Assembly: GCF_002095575.1 (NCBI RefSeq)
Contig: NZ_MLJJ01000010.1
Location: forward strand, 59,624 to 123,623
Source of the DNA: Pantoea septica
Lineage (GTDB): Bacteria > Pseudomonadota > Gammaproteobacteria > Enterobacterales > Enterobacteriaceae
Direction: 5' to 3'
Length of the DNA: 64,000 bases
In this document: positions 32,334 to 41,318 of the stretch, piece after piece
Position numbering within the stretch: the first letter of the stretch is position 1
Layout: each line of letters opens with the position of its first letter
The notes under the pieces: generated by a model
Database searches by the model: none
The model's input: only the letters and a program-made list of their open reading frames with translations
What the model was told of the DNA's origin: nothing
Translations under genes and position numbers: made by a program

Positions 32334-33143
32334 ATGTCAGCATCATCGCAAGGCTTTGCTTTAATCACCGGCGCATCCAGCGGCATCGGCGCCACCTACG
32401 CACGACGCCTCGCGGCGCGCGGCTACGATCTGATCCTGGTGGCGCGCGACCAGGCGCGGCTGGAGACGCTGGCGCAGAGGCTGCAACAGCAGCATCAGAT
32501 TGAGGCGCGTATTCTGCGCGCCGATCTGACCGACGCGGAGGATCTGCAGCGCGTCGAGCAGGAGCTGCGGGATAATACGGCGATTACCCTGCTGGCGAAT
32601 AACGCCGGCATGAGCGTAGACGGCGAGTTTATCGATGCCGATATCGAGCGTATTCAGACCATGCTGACGCTCAATATCATCGCCCCTACCCGCCTGGCGC
32701 ATGCGGCGGCCAATGCGTTTCGCGCGCGCGGACGCGGCGTGATTATCAATGTCGCCTCGGTGCTCTCGCTGATGCATGAGAGGTTCAACGGCGCCTATAA
32801 CGGCAGCAAATCCTTTGTGCTGACGCTGACCCGCTCGATGCAGCGCGAGCTGGAGAACAGCGGCGTGCAGGTGCAGGCCGTGCTGCCTGGCGCCACGCGG
32901 ACAGAGATCTTCGACCGCTCCGGCAAGTCCATTGATGAGCTGCCGGCCGATATGATTATGGAAGTGGAAGAGATGGTGGATGCCGCGCTGGCGGGGCTGG
33001 AGGCGGGCGAAGCGGTGACTATTCCTGCGCTGGAGGAGATCGCGCTGTGGCAGGAGTATGACCGTGCGCGCGGCGCGATGCTGCCCTATCTTTCGCTGAG
33101 CCAGTCGGCGTCGCGCTATCGGGAGCGAGGGATTGATGCCTGA
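32334..33143 (+). CDS. Short-chain dehydrogenase/reductase
   Basis: A 269-residue classical SDR. The N-terminal nucleotide site reads ITGASSGIGATYARRLAARG, the NAG motif is LLANNAGMSVDG, and the catalytic Ser, Tyr and Lys are in INVASVLSLMHERFNGAYNGSK. The start at 32334 follows AGAGG by 6 bases; an in-frame ATG at 32265 lies before the operators and is unlikely. The substrate is unknown; control by the adjacent TetR protein is probable. Confidence 0.93.
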   Translation: MSASSQGFALITGASSGIGATYARRLAARGYDLILVARDQARLETLAQRLQQQHQIEARILRADLTDAEDLQRVEQELRDNTAITLLANNAGMSVDGEFIDADIERIQTMLTLNIIAPTRLAHAAANAFRARGRGVIINVASVLSLMHERFNGAYNGSKSFVLTLTRSMQRELENSGVQVQAVLPGATRTEIFDRSGKSIDELPADMIMEVEEMVDAALAGLEAGEAVTIPALEEIALWQEYDRARGAMLPYLSLSQSASRYRERGIDA

Positions 33144-33179
33144 CGCTTTTCAGGTGGGAGCGTGGGTATAAGTCAGCTT

Positions 33180-33218
33180 AAAGGCGGCGAAGGCAGGTTT
33201 GCCTGGCCGCCTTTTCTG
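33180..33218 (+). terminator. Terminator after the SDR gene
   Basis: AAAGGCGGC and GCCGCCTTTT form the outer stem around an inner GGCAGG-TTT-GCCT stem, followed by TTTTCTG. Confidence 0.8.
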
Positions 33219-33357
33219 TATGGAACAGGTAAAATTGGGCCGCATGTTCTGGAAATGTTTAGTTTAATCAAGCACTCATGCACTGGACGTTTTTTCAGCA
33301 TCTGGCGAGTGAGTGCTGGATCGCTCTAAACAGATACATTATAATCCCCGCTCCGCT

Positions 33358-33433
33358 GGCCCCTTAGCTCAGTGGTTAGAGCAGGCGACTCATAATCGCT
33401 TGGTCGCTGGTTCAAACCCAGCAGGGGCCACCA
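33358..33433 (+). tRNA. ileX: tRNA-Ile2 (anticodon CAU, ileX type)
   Basis: A 76-nt cloverleaf from GGCCCCTTAGCTC to GGGGCCACCA, CCA encoded. The anticodon CAT (33391-33393) lies in loop CTCATAA. The sequence is nearly identical to E. coli ileX, whose C34 is changed to lysidine by TilS so that it reads AUA; it is not a methionine tRNA. A TATAAT box at 33340-33345 gives a promoter. The location after rpoD-mug is the E. coli one. The 3' end is a plausible phage attachment site, since phage-derived genes begin downstream. Confidence 0.96.
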
Positions 33434-33651
33434 AATTTTTTTATTAAATCATTCAGTTAAGCCACGCCTTATAGCGTGTCTTTTTTGTTTCTGGTACTCA
33501 ATGTCCCCTTTTCGTCCCCTCATGAAAATAATTGCCTCCATCGTGGGAGCGCATCAGTTGTTACCACCGGGAGCACTCGTAGAAGATTTTCAGAATTCGG
33601 AAAAAAACCAAGAAGATTTTCGTGGTTCTATTGAAGAGTAGGTGTATTACT
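33434..33651. other. Gap downstream of tRNA-Ile2, no gene
   Basis: Starts with an AT-rich tract and holds no convincing reading frame. This would be the left edge of the inserted element. I saw no second copy of the tRNA 3' end elsewhere in the window and no integrase gene here. Confidence 0.6.
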
Positions 33652-33873
33652 TTAACGCTCCCCTCGCAGAAGAGCCAACCCCAAAGTCAGTAGGTAGCCA
33701 AGCAATAAAAATCCAATAAAACCCACCAGCTTTATCAGTCCACTTTCGAATAAGAACAATGAAAGGAACGCTGCGATTGAGGCAACACCTGTGATAGTGG
33801 CAGCAAGAATATGGGCTGTACCTATCCCAACGAATCTAGCAATTTTACTTAGAGAGGATTTTACAGAGTTCAT
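33652..33873 (-). CDS. Small two-helix membrane protein, unknown
   Basis: A 73-residue protein with two predicted membrane helices (THILAATITGVASIAAFLSL-like, starting near residue 20, and KLVGFIGFLLLGYLLTLGLA, residues about 47-66) and a short basic tail. The ATG at 33873 has AAAGG 8 bases upstream; a TTG two codons earlier is also in frame. It overlaps the 3' end of the upstream gene by 29 bp, so the two are coupled. Base use is more AT-rich than the phage tail genes. I do not recognise a family; a small membrane partner or immunity function is only a guess from the pairing. Confidence 0.6.
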   Translation of the reverse strand: MNSVKSSLSKIARFVGIGTAHILAATITGVASIAAFLSLFLFESGLIKLVGFIGFLLLGYLLTLGLALLRGER

Positions 33874-34316
33874 TCCCAATGCCTTTACATATCACAGGAT
33901 TGCTATTGATGTATCTGATATAAGGTTCCAGCTGATTTTCAACAAGAAAATAGACCATATTAAGATTTTGAGGTGAAACTCTAAAGTAGGTCTGTGGATA
34001 ATTTCGCTGCATACGTCTCGAAGCCAAAGCCGCTTCCTCAACGAGTCCCTGCCACATCAATACGTTCAAGGGCACTGAAACGCTGAAACGCACAAATTCA
34101 CGATAAACCACAGCAGATACGGCGTATGGGTTCTTCTTTACTTCCCACAGATCGGATAAGCCTGATAAAACGCTCTGTCTCTCGCTGGTTTCTGTCCCTA
34201 ATAGCACCGCCTGCAAGCCCGCTTCCCTGCCACGTTCTTATCACTCCATGATGCATAAGGCCTGGCATACTGGAAATATCATCCACGATCCCACGTGCAA
34301 TTTGCTTTGCGTCCAT
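33845..34316 (-). pseudogene. Unknown cargo gene, split by a one-base frameshift
   Basis: Two overlapping reading frames join into one protein of about 156 residues. The first runs from the ATG at 34316 (AAGGAAAAC upstream) through MDAKQIARGIVDDISSMPG to WQGSGL near 34225. The second continues from about 34221 with QAVLLGTETSERQSVLSG to the end at 33845. Removing one G from the GGG run near 34222-34226 restores a single frame. Neither half alone looks complete. The family is not recognised. A sequencing error or programmed shift would give the same picture. Confidence 0.55.
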
Positions 34317-34628
34317 ACGTTTTCCTTGTAAGCAAATAATGTTCAACGTTGAGAATATCCAATCTGAAGTAATATTTCTATTGGCACCATATTTCAGCCC
34401 CTCTATTCGCCAGTTATTGTTATAAAATATTGATTTATAATATTAAAACATTAAGAGCTTCATCTTAAAGAGAGCCATTCAAAAACACATACTCAGAATT
34501 ATTTACTGCTATAACAATAAGTTATGCATCCATTAGATCTTTTTTAAGATTCAATTATTGAAAATTACTCCAAGGCTGCCCCCCCCATACACTTATCGCC
34601 AGAACTCCAAGAGGCGGCGCTGCCGCCA
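34317..34628. other. AT-rich gap, no gene
   Basis: About 310 bp, strongly AT-rich compared with its surroundings, including a run of eight C residues at 34579-34586. It should contain the promoter of the split cargo gene (CATTAT-like box). No reading frame or known RNA is evident. Confidence 0.6.
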
Positions 34629-34653
34629 TAAAAAAACCCGCTTACGCGGGCTT
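34629..34653 (-). terminator. Terminator after ogr
   Basis: On the minus strand AGCCCGC-GTAA-GCGGGTT runs into TTTTTT. It closes the ogr transcript at the end of the phage tail region. Confidence 0.88.
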
Positions 34654-34675
34654 TGCTTTTCAAAAGCTCTAACGC

Positions 34676-34885
34676 TCAGGCGCGAACCTCAGGCTGCTTC
34701 TTCGCTGTCGCTACCTTCTCGATTTTACCCGGCGTCACGATCATGCCGGTCACGCTCTCGTGCGTCTTAAAGGTGCAGCTGCAGTTGATGTTCTGGCACT
34801 GGTTGTAGCGCTCTTTGGTCTCGTTAGAGATGTAACGGCTACTGCGCGTATGGGCAGCGCTCTGACACAGCGGGCAATGCATCAT
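34676..34885 (-). CDS. ogr: P2 Ogr/Delta-type late-gene activator
   Basis: A 69-residue zinc-binding activator of P2-type late promoters, acting through the RNA polymerase alpha subunit. MMHCPLCQSAAHTRSSRY and ERYNQCQNINCSCTFKTHES keep the four zinc cysteines (CxxC and CxxxxC). The start at 34885 matches P2 Ogr (MFHCPLC). A GATAAT box with TTGCTT 18 bases upstream precedes it. Its retention suggests the tail and lysis genes are still expressed as P2 late operons. Confidence 0.93.
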   Translation of the reverse strand: MMHCPLCQSAAHTRSSRYISNETKERYNQCQNINCSCTFKTHESVTGMIVTPGKIEKVATAKKQPEVRA

Positions 34886-34960
34886 TTGTGAGTTCCTCAG
34901 TAGTTGACGCACTCATTATCGCGCAACTAACTCACAAAAAGCAAATTAATTAACTATTTG

Positions 34961-36103
34961 TTAGTTAATCCTCACATATTCCACATCCGTGATGTCGTTT
35001 TCCAGCTCCAGCGTCGTGGTAAACCCCTCGGTCACGTTCAGATTGTGCGTCACTTTACTGATCACCCAGGCGCTGGCGTCAATCGCCGCTTTGAAGCCGC
35101 TGACCCTGACCGGGGTTTCGGGATAGAGATCCGCGCGTCCTGTCGCCAGCTGAAAGGTAAAGTGAGCCGCGCCGCGCTGTATCTCGCTCCACTTCGCCTG
35201 AGCGGCCTGCATCGCCGCCTCTTCGCTGTTGAAGACGTCCGGCAGCACCAGCAGGCTCTCTTTCGCGCCGGAAAGATAATCTCCTTCCTGCTTACCCGTT
35301 AGCCGCGGCGCGCTTTGCGCATCAGGATGGGCGACCGCAGCCTCGTTCGCGGCCTTTGCCTTGCGCTGCATCTGCACCACATGCGTTTTCGCCTCTTTTG
35401 TTGAGAGCCATCGCGCCTGCACGCCGCTATAAGTGGTGCGATCGGCAACAGTAAAATTGTGTTTATCGCCATCCTGGCGCGTCAGCGCCACCGTGGGTAT
35501 GGCGCTGCCGCTGGCTAACTGGCCGCTGCCGGGCCGCAAAAAAAGCAGCCGTCCCGCTTTGATGACCGCGACCGCGCCATAGCGTTGCGCCAGACGGGTG
35601 ACGAAGCTGGGATCGGTTTCGTGGGTCTGATCGATATGATCGATCTTGATCCCGGCGAACCCGTCGGCCATCTGCAAAATCAGCCCGCAGCGCTGGGCAA
35701 TCTGCGTCACGATGCCGCCCAGCGTGGCGTCATGGTAAGAGAGGTCGCGCGCCTTGCCCAGCTCCCCGCGAAAATCGACGCTGCGCGCCACAATGGTCAG
35801 CACATCGGGCGCGCCGCCGTGGCTCACCTGATCGACCGTATAGTCGCCCTTGTTGTGCAGCTGGCCAGCCCAGCCCAGGAACAGCGACACGACCGTGCCG
35901 CGCTGCGGCAGCTGCAGCAGACCGTCGCTGTCGTCCAGAGTAAGGTTCAGCGTATCCGCTTCGAAGCCGCGATTATCGCTAAGCGTCAGCGAGATCAGCC
36001 GATCGCGCAGATTGGGCGTCACATCCTTGCTGCCGATCCACAGCATAAAATCGGGCGCCGGCCGGCTGCCCGCCTTAATCGCCATCGCGCCGAGTTCACT
36101 CAC
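34961..36103 (-). CDS. P2 gpD-like tail protein (tail hub/late control protein D)
   Basis: Homologous to P2 gpD and the pyocin R2 counterpart, the hub-type protein of the baseplate. Similar segments include LTLSDNRGFEADTLNLTLDD, DQTHETDPSFVTRLAQRYG and AGRLLFLRPGSGQ. The GTG at 36103 is preferred because it overlaps the gpU stop (GTGA), has GGGAGG 9 bases upstream and gives an N-terminus of P2-like length (380 residues); an ATG at 36085 is the alternative. Last gene of the FI-D operon. Confidence 0.9.
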   Translation of the reverse strand: MSELGAMAIKAGSRPAPDFMLWIGSKDVTPNLRDRLISLTLSDNRGFEADTLNLTLDDSDGLLQLPQRGTVVSLFLGWAGQLHNKGDYTVDQVSHGGAPDVLTIVARSVDFRGELGKARDLSYHDATLGGIVTQIAQRCGLILQMADGFAGIKIDHIDQTHETDPSFVTRLAQRYGAVAVIKAGRLLFLRPGSGQLASGSAIPTVALTRQDGDKHNFTVADRTTYSGVQARWLSTKEAKTHVVQMQRKAKAANEAAVAHPDAQSAPRLTGKQEGDYLSGAKESLLVLPDVFNSEEAAMQAAQAKWSEIQRGAAHFTFQLATGRADLYPETPVRVSGFKAAIDASAWVISKVTHNLNVTEGFTTTLELENDITDVEYVRIN

Positions 36104-36564
36104 AGTGAGAAGCCTCCCGTCGCCGCTTCCGCCTTCGCCCACAGCGCGCTGCCCTGCGCTTTCAGGTCGCCGAACATCGAGACCAGCGACTCGTCGACGC
36201 GCAGCAGGTCGAGGGTAAAGGCAATGACGCGCGCGCTCCCGTCGGCGTAGAAATCGCTGTGCGTCGTCTTAAAGCTCTCGATGACGTACATGCCGTAGAT
36301 GGTGCCGTCGCCGCCGATCAGCGGCCAGGCGCGCCCTTCGTCGGCCAGCAGCTGAAACGCCTGCGCCTTAACCGGGCCGCCGGTAAGCTCCGGGCGCAGC
36401 TCGCCGCTCAGGGAGATCTTGTCGCTGCCTTTGCCGGTAAACTGCGCTGCGGGGCGCATGCCGACGCGATTATTGCTGGCCCAGTTCCAGCCGCTGCTGT
36501 GTATCAGCTGGTTGTAGGGCAGCGTCTGCCGCATAAAGGGCAGCATGCCGTAGATCATCATCAT
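36100..36564 (-). CDS. P2 gpU-like tail terminator/assembly protein
   Basis: A 154-residue homologue of P2 gpU, needed for tail completion. FMRQTLPYNQLIHSSGWNWA, RVGMRPAAQFTGKGSDKISL and GRAWPLIGGDGTIYGMYV align with P2. The ATG overlaps the gpT stop (ATGA); two further ATGs follow directly, so the exact start may be 36564, 36561 or 36558. Confidence 0.93.
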   Translation of the reverse strand: MMMIYGMLPFMRQTLPYNQLIHSSGWNWASNNRVGMRPAAQFTGKGSDKISLSGELRPELTGGPVKAQAFQLLADEGRAWPLIGGDGTIYGMYVIESFKTTHSDFYADGSARVIAFTLDLLRVDESLVSMFGDLKAQGSALWAKAEAATGGFSL

Positions 36565-39020
36565 GGATAGAATCCTCCTGTCATGGCGCTACGCTGCCGG
36601 TTTTGCTGCTCGAACTGCTGTTGATCTAAATGCTGCTGCACAACCCGCCCAATCTCATGAGCATCCATGCCGGCTGGCGCATTCACCGTGATATTGCTGG
36701 TATAAGCGTTCTGCTGCGTCATGCCGCCTGCGGCGGGCGCGACGACCGGCCGATAGCTCGGGCCGCTGGTCAGCAGGTTACTTTGCAGCCCGCTGGCGGT
36801 GGGCGCGGCGTCGTTCTCGACGGCCGTCGCGTCTGGCGGCAGATCCGCCTTCAGCTGTTTGCTTTTACTGCTGGCGATGCCGAGCTTGTTCAGCACCCAG
36901 TCGATGCCGCTGGTAAGCTGATCCAGCGCATGGCCGGGGATCTTTAGCGCCTCGGCGAGCATATTGCCGAAGCTTTTTCCCATATCGCCGGCGGCGGCCA
37001 GCTGCTCCTGCGTCGCTTTTACCGGCTCCAGCAGCTGCGTAAAGCCGTTCCATACCAACTTAATCTTGTCTGTCACCCAGGCGAACACCGGCTGCAGCGG
37101 CGCAAAGGCGTCGCCGATCGGCCCCATCGCGGCGGAAAACCCCTGCGCGACGCCGCTAATAAAGGCGCTGATGGGTTCCCAGTACTGGCGGATCAGCAGC
37201 GCGCCGCCGACGATGGCCGCGACGATAGCCGCTACCGGCAGCGTGATGGCGCCGATGGCGGTGACGATCGCGCCGCCCACCACGGTGAACAGGCCGCCGA
37301 GGATCTCGACTCCGGCCATAATGGCGCCGACGCCGCTGACCACCGGCCAGACCGCCATGCCGATAGCGCCCAGCGCGCCGACAAAGGTCAGCGCCACCGC
37401 CGCCGCCGTGGCGATGCCGCTCGCCAGCGTCGGGTTATCCTGCAGCCACTGGTCGATGGTCTGCAGGAACTGCGTCGCCTCCTGCGTCAGCGTGCGCAGC
37501 GGGCCTTCAAGCGGGGCAAAGAGGTCGACGCCGATAGCCGCCTTCGAGGCGTCGAGCTTTTGCAGATCCCCGCCGAGGCTGTCCTGCTGCGCCTGCGCCA
37601 TGCGCGCCGTCCCGCCGTCGGCGTGCTGCACCGAGGCGGTGAGCGTCTCCAGTTCGCCGCTGGCGGCGCCCCGCGTCAGCAGCGAGGCTGACGAGGCCGC
37701 CTTCGCGCCGACGATGCTCTTCAGCGCGTCCGCCTGCTGCGCCGCGTCCATCCCCTTGCTGGCGAACGCGGCCTGAATATCTTTCAGCAGCGGCAGGATC
37801 TGCCGCGCGTCGCCGTTTTCGTCGCGGGTGGGCACGCCGAGCGCGGCGATAGCGCCCTCGCCCTCGCGCGTCTGCAGCCGCGTCAGGATCGCGCCGATCT
37901 CTGCGCCCGCCGCCGCGCCTGTAATGTGATTTTGCGCCAGCAGCCCCAGCATGGCGGAGGTCTGCTCAACGCCGACGCCGGCGCTTTTCGCCACCGGCGC
38001 GACGCTGCTCAGCGCGCTGCTCAGATCCTCAAACTTCATGCCGGTCTGGTCGAGGGTGGCGCTGAGCACATCGCCAAGATGGGCGATATCGCCGCTGTCG
38101 AGGCCGAACGCGCTTTTCGCGTCCATCAGCAGGCCGGCGTTATCCTCCGCCGAGTGGCTGTTGACCTGCGCCATGTTCAGCGTCACCGGCGTGGCGGAGA
38201 CGATATCGGCGACCGTCCCGCCCGCCTGGGCGATATCGAGCTGGGTCTGCGCCACCGCCTGCGCCGGAATGCCAGTCTGCTCGCTAAGGCTGCGCGCCTG
38301 TTTATCCAGCGCGACGGCCTGCGGCGATCCTTTCTGCAGGCCGGTTTTGGCCTGCAGCGCGGCATCGGCGCGCGCCAGCTCGTAGCCGGGACGCAGCAGC
38401 GCGGCGCCGGCGGTAAAGCCCGTTTTCGCCAGGCCGATGCCCGCAGCACCGGCGCTGCGGATCTGGCCCGCCAGCGCCTGCCCTTTGCGGTAGCGCTCCG
38501 CCGTCTGGTTCTGCCGCTCCTGCTGCTGGTTCAGCCGCGTTAGCTGCTGCTGCTGACCGTTAAGGTGCTGGCTGGCCTGCGCCGCGGCCGCTTTCAGCCG
38601 CAGCTGCTCGCTGCTCAGGCTGCGCGTGGAGATGCCCGCGTCGTTCAGGCTTGCGCGCTGCTGCTGCACGGCCAGACGCAGGCTCTGCGCCTGGCTCTGC
38701 AGCGCGGCGGTACGCTGACGCGCCTTCTCCAGCGCGCGGCTCTGCTGCTCCGCAGGTTGACCGCTGGCGCGCATCGCCAGCGCCAGCGCCGCCGTTTCCG
38801 CTTTCGCCTGTTTGAGCTGCTGCTGCGTGTCTTTCAGCTGGCGGCTGGCGGCGCGAAAGCCGTCGATTTTCGCCGACTGCGCCTGCAGCGCCGCCAGGCT
38901 CCGCTGCGTTTCGGCAATCGAACTGGCGACGTTTTGCGTTTCGTTCTGGAGGCGCTGTAGCGGGCGCAGCGCCTGATTAACCGCCTTCAGCAGCGCCTGC
39001 AGTTTGAGGTCTTCACTCAT
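36561..39020 (-). CDS. P2 gpT-like tail tape measure protein
   Basis: The tape measure sets tail-tube length. It has 819 residues, very near P2 gpT (about 815 as I recall), so the tail should be about as long as a P2 tail. The N-terminal 200 residues are Gln and Ala rich coiled coil. The central part holds the phage tail tape measure domain with AALGVPTRDENG and VGAKAASSASLL. A hydrophobic block follows at about 535-640, with a short C-terminal GGFYP. It starts overlapping the E' stop. Confidence 0.94.
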   Translation of the reverse strand: MSEDLKLQALLKAVNQALRPLQRLQNETQNVASSIAETQRSLAALQAQSAKIDGFRAASRQLKDTQQQLKQAKAETAALALAMRASGQPAEQQSRALEKARQRTAALQSQAQSLRLAVQQQRASLNDAGISTRSLSSEQLRLKAAAAQASQHLNGQQQQLTRLNQQQERQNQTAERYRKGQALAGQIRSAGAAGIGLAKTGFTAGAALLRPGYELARADAALQAKTGLQKGSPQAVALDKQARSLSEQTGIPAQAVAQTQLDIAQAGGTVADIVSATPVTLNMAQVNSHSAEDNAGLLMDAKSAFGLDSGDIAHLGDVLSATLDQTGMKFEDLSSALSSVAPVAKSAGVGVEQTSAMLGLLAQNHITGAAAGAEIGAILTRLQTREGEGAIAALGVPTRDENGDARQILPLLKDIQAAFASKGMDAAQQADALKSIVGAKAASSASLLTRGAASGELETLTASVQHADGGTARMAQAQQDSLGGDLQKLDASKAAIGVDLFAPLEGPLRTLTQEATQFLQTIDQWLQDNPTLASGIATAAAVALTFVGALGAIGMAVWPVVSGVGAIMAGVEILGGLFTVVGGAIVTAIGAITLPVAAIVAAIVGGALLIRQYWEPISAFISGVAQGFSAAMGPIGDAFAPLQPVFAWVTDKIKLVWNGFTQLLEPVKATQEQLAAAGDMGKSFGNMLAEALKIPGHALDQLTSGIDWVLNKLGIASSKSKQLKADLPPDATAVENDAAPTASGLQSNLLTSGPSYRPVVAPAAGGMTQQNAYTSNITVNAPAGMDAHEIGRVVQQHLDQQQFEQQNRQRSAMTGGFYP

Positions 39021-39446
39021 CCGTATTTGCTCCGCTGCGGATCAGGGCTTTATGCCGCCAGTCGAGCAGCTCGGCCAGCGGCAGATCGTTCATATCAGAA
39101 AGGGGCCAGTGAAAAATGGCGGCGATATCAGCCATCAGATCGTTGACCGTCAGTCCGCCGGGCCAGTCAACGCTGCCGACTTCGCTTGCAAAAAACCAAT
39201 CACCTTGCCGCCGAGCGCGATGAGATCCACCGGGTCAAGGCTGTTGCACTCCGCTTTGGTCAGCGCAGGCAGCGTGATGCGCGGCAGCACCGTCAGCAGC
39301 GCATCGACGTCGCTTGATGCGAGATCGGCGAGGCGCACGCCGCGCAGCGAGCCGGCGCTCGGCCTAATCAGCTCAACCTGCGCGATCGCCGCGTCGCCGC
39401 GTTTCAGCGGGGTTTCCAGCTCAACGATATTCTCTTGCTGTTCCAT
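39013..39446 (-). CDS. P2 gpE and gpE+E' tail chaperones (-1 frameshift product)
   Basis: Zero-frame translation gives gpE, 98 residues, ending at 39150 (AALTGPAD). A -1 shift on a TTTTTTG slippery run at 39195-39189 gives gpE+E', which continues with EVGSVDWPGGLTVNDLMADI and AAIFHWPLSDMNDLPLAELL to a stop at 39013. This is the conserved arrangement in P2, where both products assist tape-measure assembly. The E' stop overlaps the gpT start, so the shift and gpT translation are linked. Confidence 0.92.
39189..39195 (-). promoter_or_regulatory. Slippery heptamer for -1 frameshifting
   Basis: TTTTTTG on the minus strand, in the last part of gpE, at the same relative place as the P2 E/E' slip site. 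Confidence 0.88.
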
Positions 39447-39497
39447 GTTTCTCTCTCATACAGATGAAAAAGCCAGCGCCGGGCGCTGGCGTCAGGG

Positions 39498-40007
39498 TTA
39501 AGCCAGGCCGAGATTTTTACGGCGCTGGGCAAGGCGATCGTCGCCGTTCACCTTCTCGACCATGTTGACGGTGTCGATCTCGATCAGCGCTTTACCGTTC
39601 CAGGTGAGTTTGAAGTAGGTGTTTTTGGTGGTGATTTTGGTTTCGGTGTCCTCGCCCTGTTTGGCTTCGCCGAAGTCGAACGCCTGATGACGGCCGCGCA
39701 CCTCAATCTCTACCGCGATCTCTTCGCCGGTGTCGTCACGCTGGTAGGAGCCGGTGAAGCGCAGCGGTACGGCGGAACCGCCCCACTGCGTCAGCACCAG
39801 GTCGTCCATACCGGCGATGGTCCACTCCATATCGAGCGCGTCGTCGTCCAGACCGTTGTCGATAAAGGCGGCGCCGTTCATGCCGCCGCCGCGATAGGCG
39901 TCCAGCTTGCGAGAAAGTTTCGGCAGGGTGACGGAAGAGACAACGCCCTGATAGCTGTTTGAATCGTTGAAAAGGTTCAGCCCTTTCAGTTTACGGGGTA
40001 GTGCCAT
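39498..40007 (-). CDS. P2 gpFII-like tail tube protein
   Basis: Major tail tube protein, 169 residues (172 in P2). It begins MALPRKLKGLNLFNDSNSYQ, and DMEWTIAGMDDLVLTQWGG and KTTKNTYFKLTWNGKALIEI-like segments match the family. It follows the sheath gene by 12 bp and precedes the E chaperones. Confidence 0.95.
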   Translation of the reverse strand: MALPRKLKGLNLFNDSNSYQGVVSSVTLPKLSRKLDAYRGGGMNGAAFIDNGLDDDALDMEWTIAGMDDLVLTQWGGSAVPLRFTGSYQRDDTGEEIAVEIEVRGRHQAFDFGEAKQGEDTETKITTKNTYFKLTWNGKALIEIDTVNMVEKVNGDDRLAQRRKNLGLA

Positions 40008-40019
40008 TTATCCGGCTCC

Positions 40020-41189
40020 TTAGCTGTTTACGGATGCGGCGAAGTTCGCCAGATAGGTGTCGGTGATGCGCTGGCGCAGCGTCAGATCTTCCAGCGGCGG
40101 CACCGGCGTGTAGTCGTAGTCGATAAAGAGTTTGCCCGCCTTCAGGGTAGCGGCGTCGTTGGCGCTTTCGTCATACCAGGCGGATGCGCCCAGCAGATAG
40201 CCGGCGCTGACCAGCTCGCGGAATTTGGCGTTGATGCCCGCGATGATCTCGCGCACCAGCACCGGCGTCAGCGGTTTGTCTACCGCCCACATGTGCGCTT
40301 CAGCCATGGTGTCAGCCAGCACCTGCGCGGTGCGGGTGTAGTTCTCGAACTGAAAAAGCGGATCGTCGCTGCAGGTGCGGTTGCCCCAGAAGCGGAAGCC
40401 GTCTTTGCGGATCAGCGTGGTGACGTCCGCCGCGTTGAGCAGGTCAGCGTCTGTGCCGCTCTGTTGCAGATCCCAGAAGACCGATGAGGAGATGCCGGTG
40501 ACGCCGTTGACGCCGACGTTCGACAGGGTTTTATGCCAGCCGGTGTCGTTGTCGATTTTGGCGCGCAGGCCCAGCGCACGCGCCGTCGCATAGGCGGTTT
40601 CGGCGGCGTTGGTCGCGGTGTTCCAGGCGACGAAGTCGGGCCATATCACCATCAGCTCGCGCTGGCTGAAGTTTTTGCGGTAATTCATGGCGTCGCTGAT
40701 GGTTTTGCAGTTCCAGGCTGACACATAGGCGAAGGCGCGCAGCTGCTGCGCGATACTCGCCAGCGCGGTCGCCACTTCCTGCGAGTCGAGGCCCGGTACG
40801 GCGAGAATGCGCGGCTTAACGTCGAGCTGCGTTTGCGCCGTCAGCAGCGCCTTCATGCCGGTGTACTGGCCGTTTTCGTCGGTGGTGCCGATGATATTGG
40901 AGGTGGTCGCTTCGGGGGTCTCGCCTTCGGCAACGCGTACCACGACGGTAACCGGTTTCGACTGGTCGGCAATCGCCTGCAGCGATGCCGCCAGCGTGCC
41001 TTTGCTGCCGGCTTTGGCGATGGCGGCCTGCACGTTGGTCAGCAGCACCGGGGTGTTGAGCGGGAAAGCCGCGGCGTCTGCGTCGGCTGCGGTGCAGACC
41101 AGGCCGACTACGGCGGTGGATACGGTAGAAATGGTGCGCGTGCCGTCATTGATTTCGACAACGCGTACACCGTGATGATAATCAGACAT
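40020..41189 (-). CDS. P2 gpFI-like contractile tail sheath protein
   Basis: The sheath protein drives tail contraction. It has 389 residues, near P2 FI (396). [20 protein letters not shown] and [20 protein letters not shown] are almost identical to P2. The start at 41189 has CGGAGT 7 bases upstream; an in-frame ATG three codons earlier is not used in P2. It is first in the second tail operon (FI to D), about 100 bp after the terminator of the X-G operon. Confidence 0.96.
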   Translation of the reverse strand: MSDYHHGVRVVEINDGTRTISTVSTAVVGLVCTAADADAAAFPLNTPVLLTNVQAAIAKAGSKGTLAASLQAIADQSKPVTVVVRVAEGETPEATTSNIIGTTDENGQYTGMKALLTAQTQLDVKPRILAVPGLDSQEVATALASIAQQLRAFAYVSAWNCKTISDAMNYRKNFSQRELMVIWPDFVAWNTATNAAETAYATARALGLRAKIDNDTGWHKTLSNVGVNGVTGISSSVFWDLQQSGTDADLLNAADVTTLIRKDGFRFWGNRTCSDDPLFQFENYTRTAQVLADTMAEAHMWAVDKPLTPVLVREIIAGINAKFRELVSAGYLLGASAWYDESANDAATLKAGKLFIDYDYTPVPPLEDLTLRQRITDTYLANFAASVNS

Positions 41190-41288
41190 CTGATGCACTC
41201 CGTGTTGAGGGTGGAGTCAGATTGTCAGGTCAGCTGAGAGAAATCATGCGGTTGCGGTTTGGTGAGGGATGAGTGAACATGGAGCGAT

Positions 41289-41316
41289 AAAAAAATCCCC
41301 GCAAGGCGGGGATTTT
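41289..41316 (-). terminator. Terminator between the tail fibre and sheath operons
   Basis: On the minus strand ATCCCCGC-CTT-GCGGGGAT runs into TTTTTT, directly after the tail fibre chaperone gene. It separates the X-G unit from the FI-D unit. Confidence 0.9.
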
Positions 41317-41318
41317 AA

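Noticed and set aside
33522..33651. Short plus-strand frame after the tRNA, considered as an integrase remnant
   Set aside because: No integrase motif is visible, the frame is short and AT-rich, and it runs into the opposite-strand gene.
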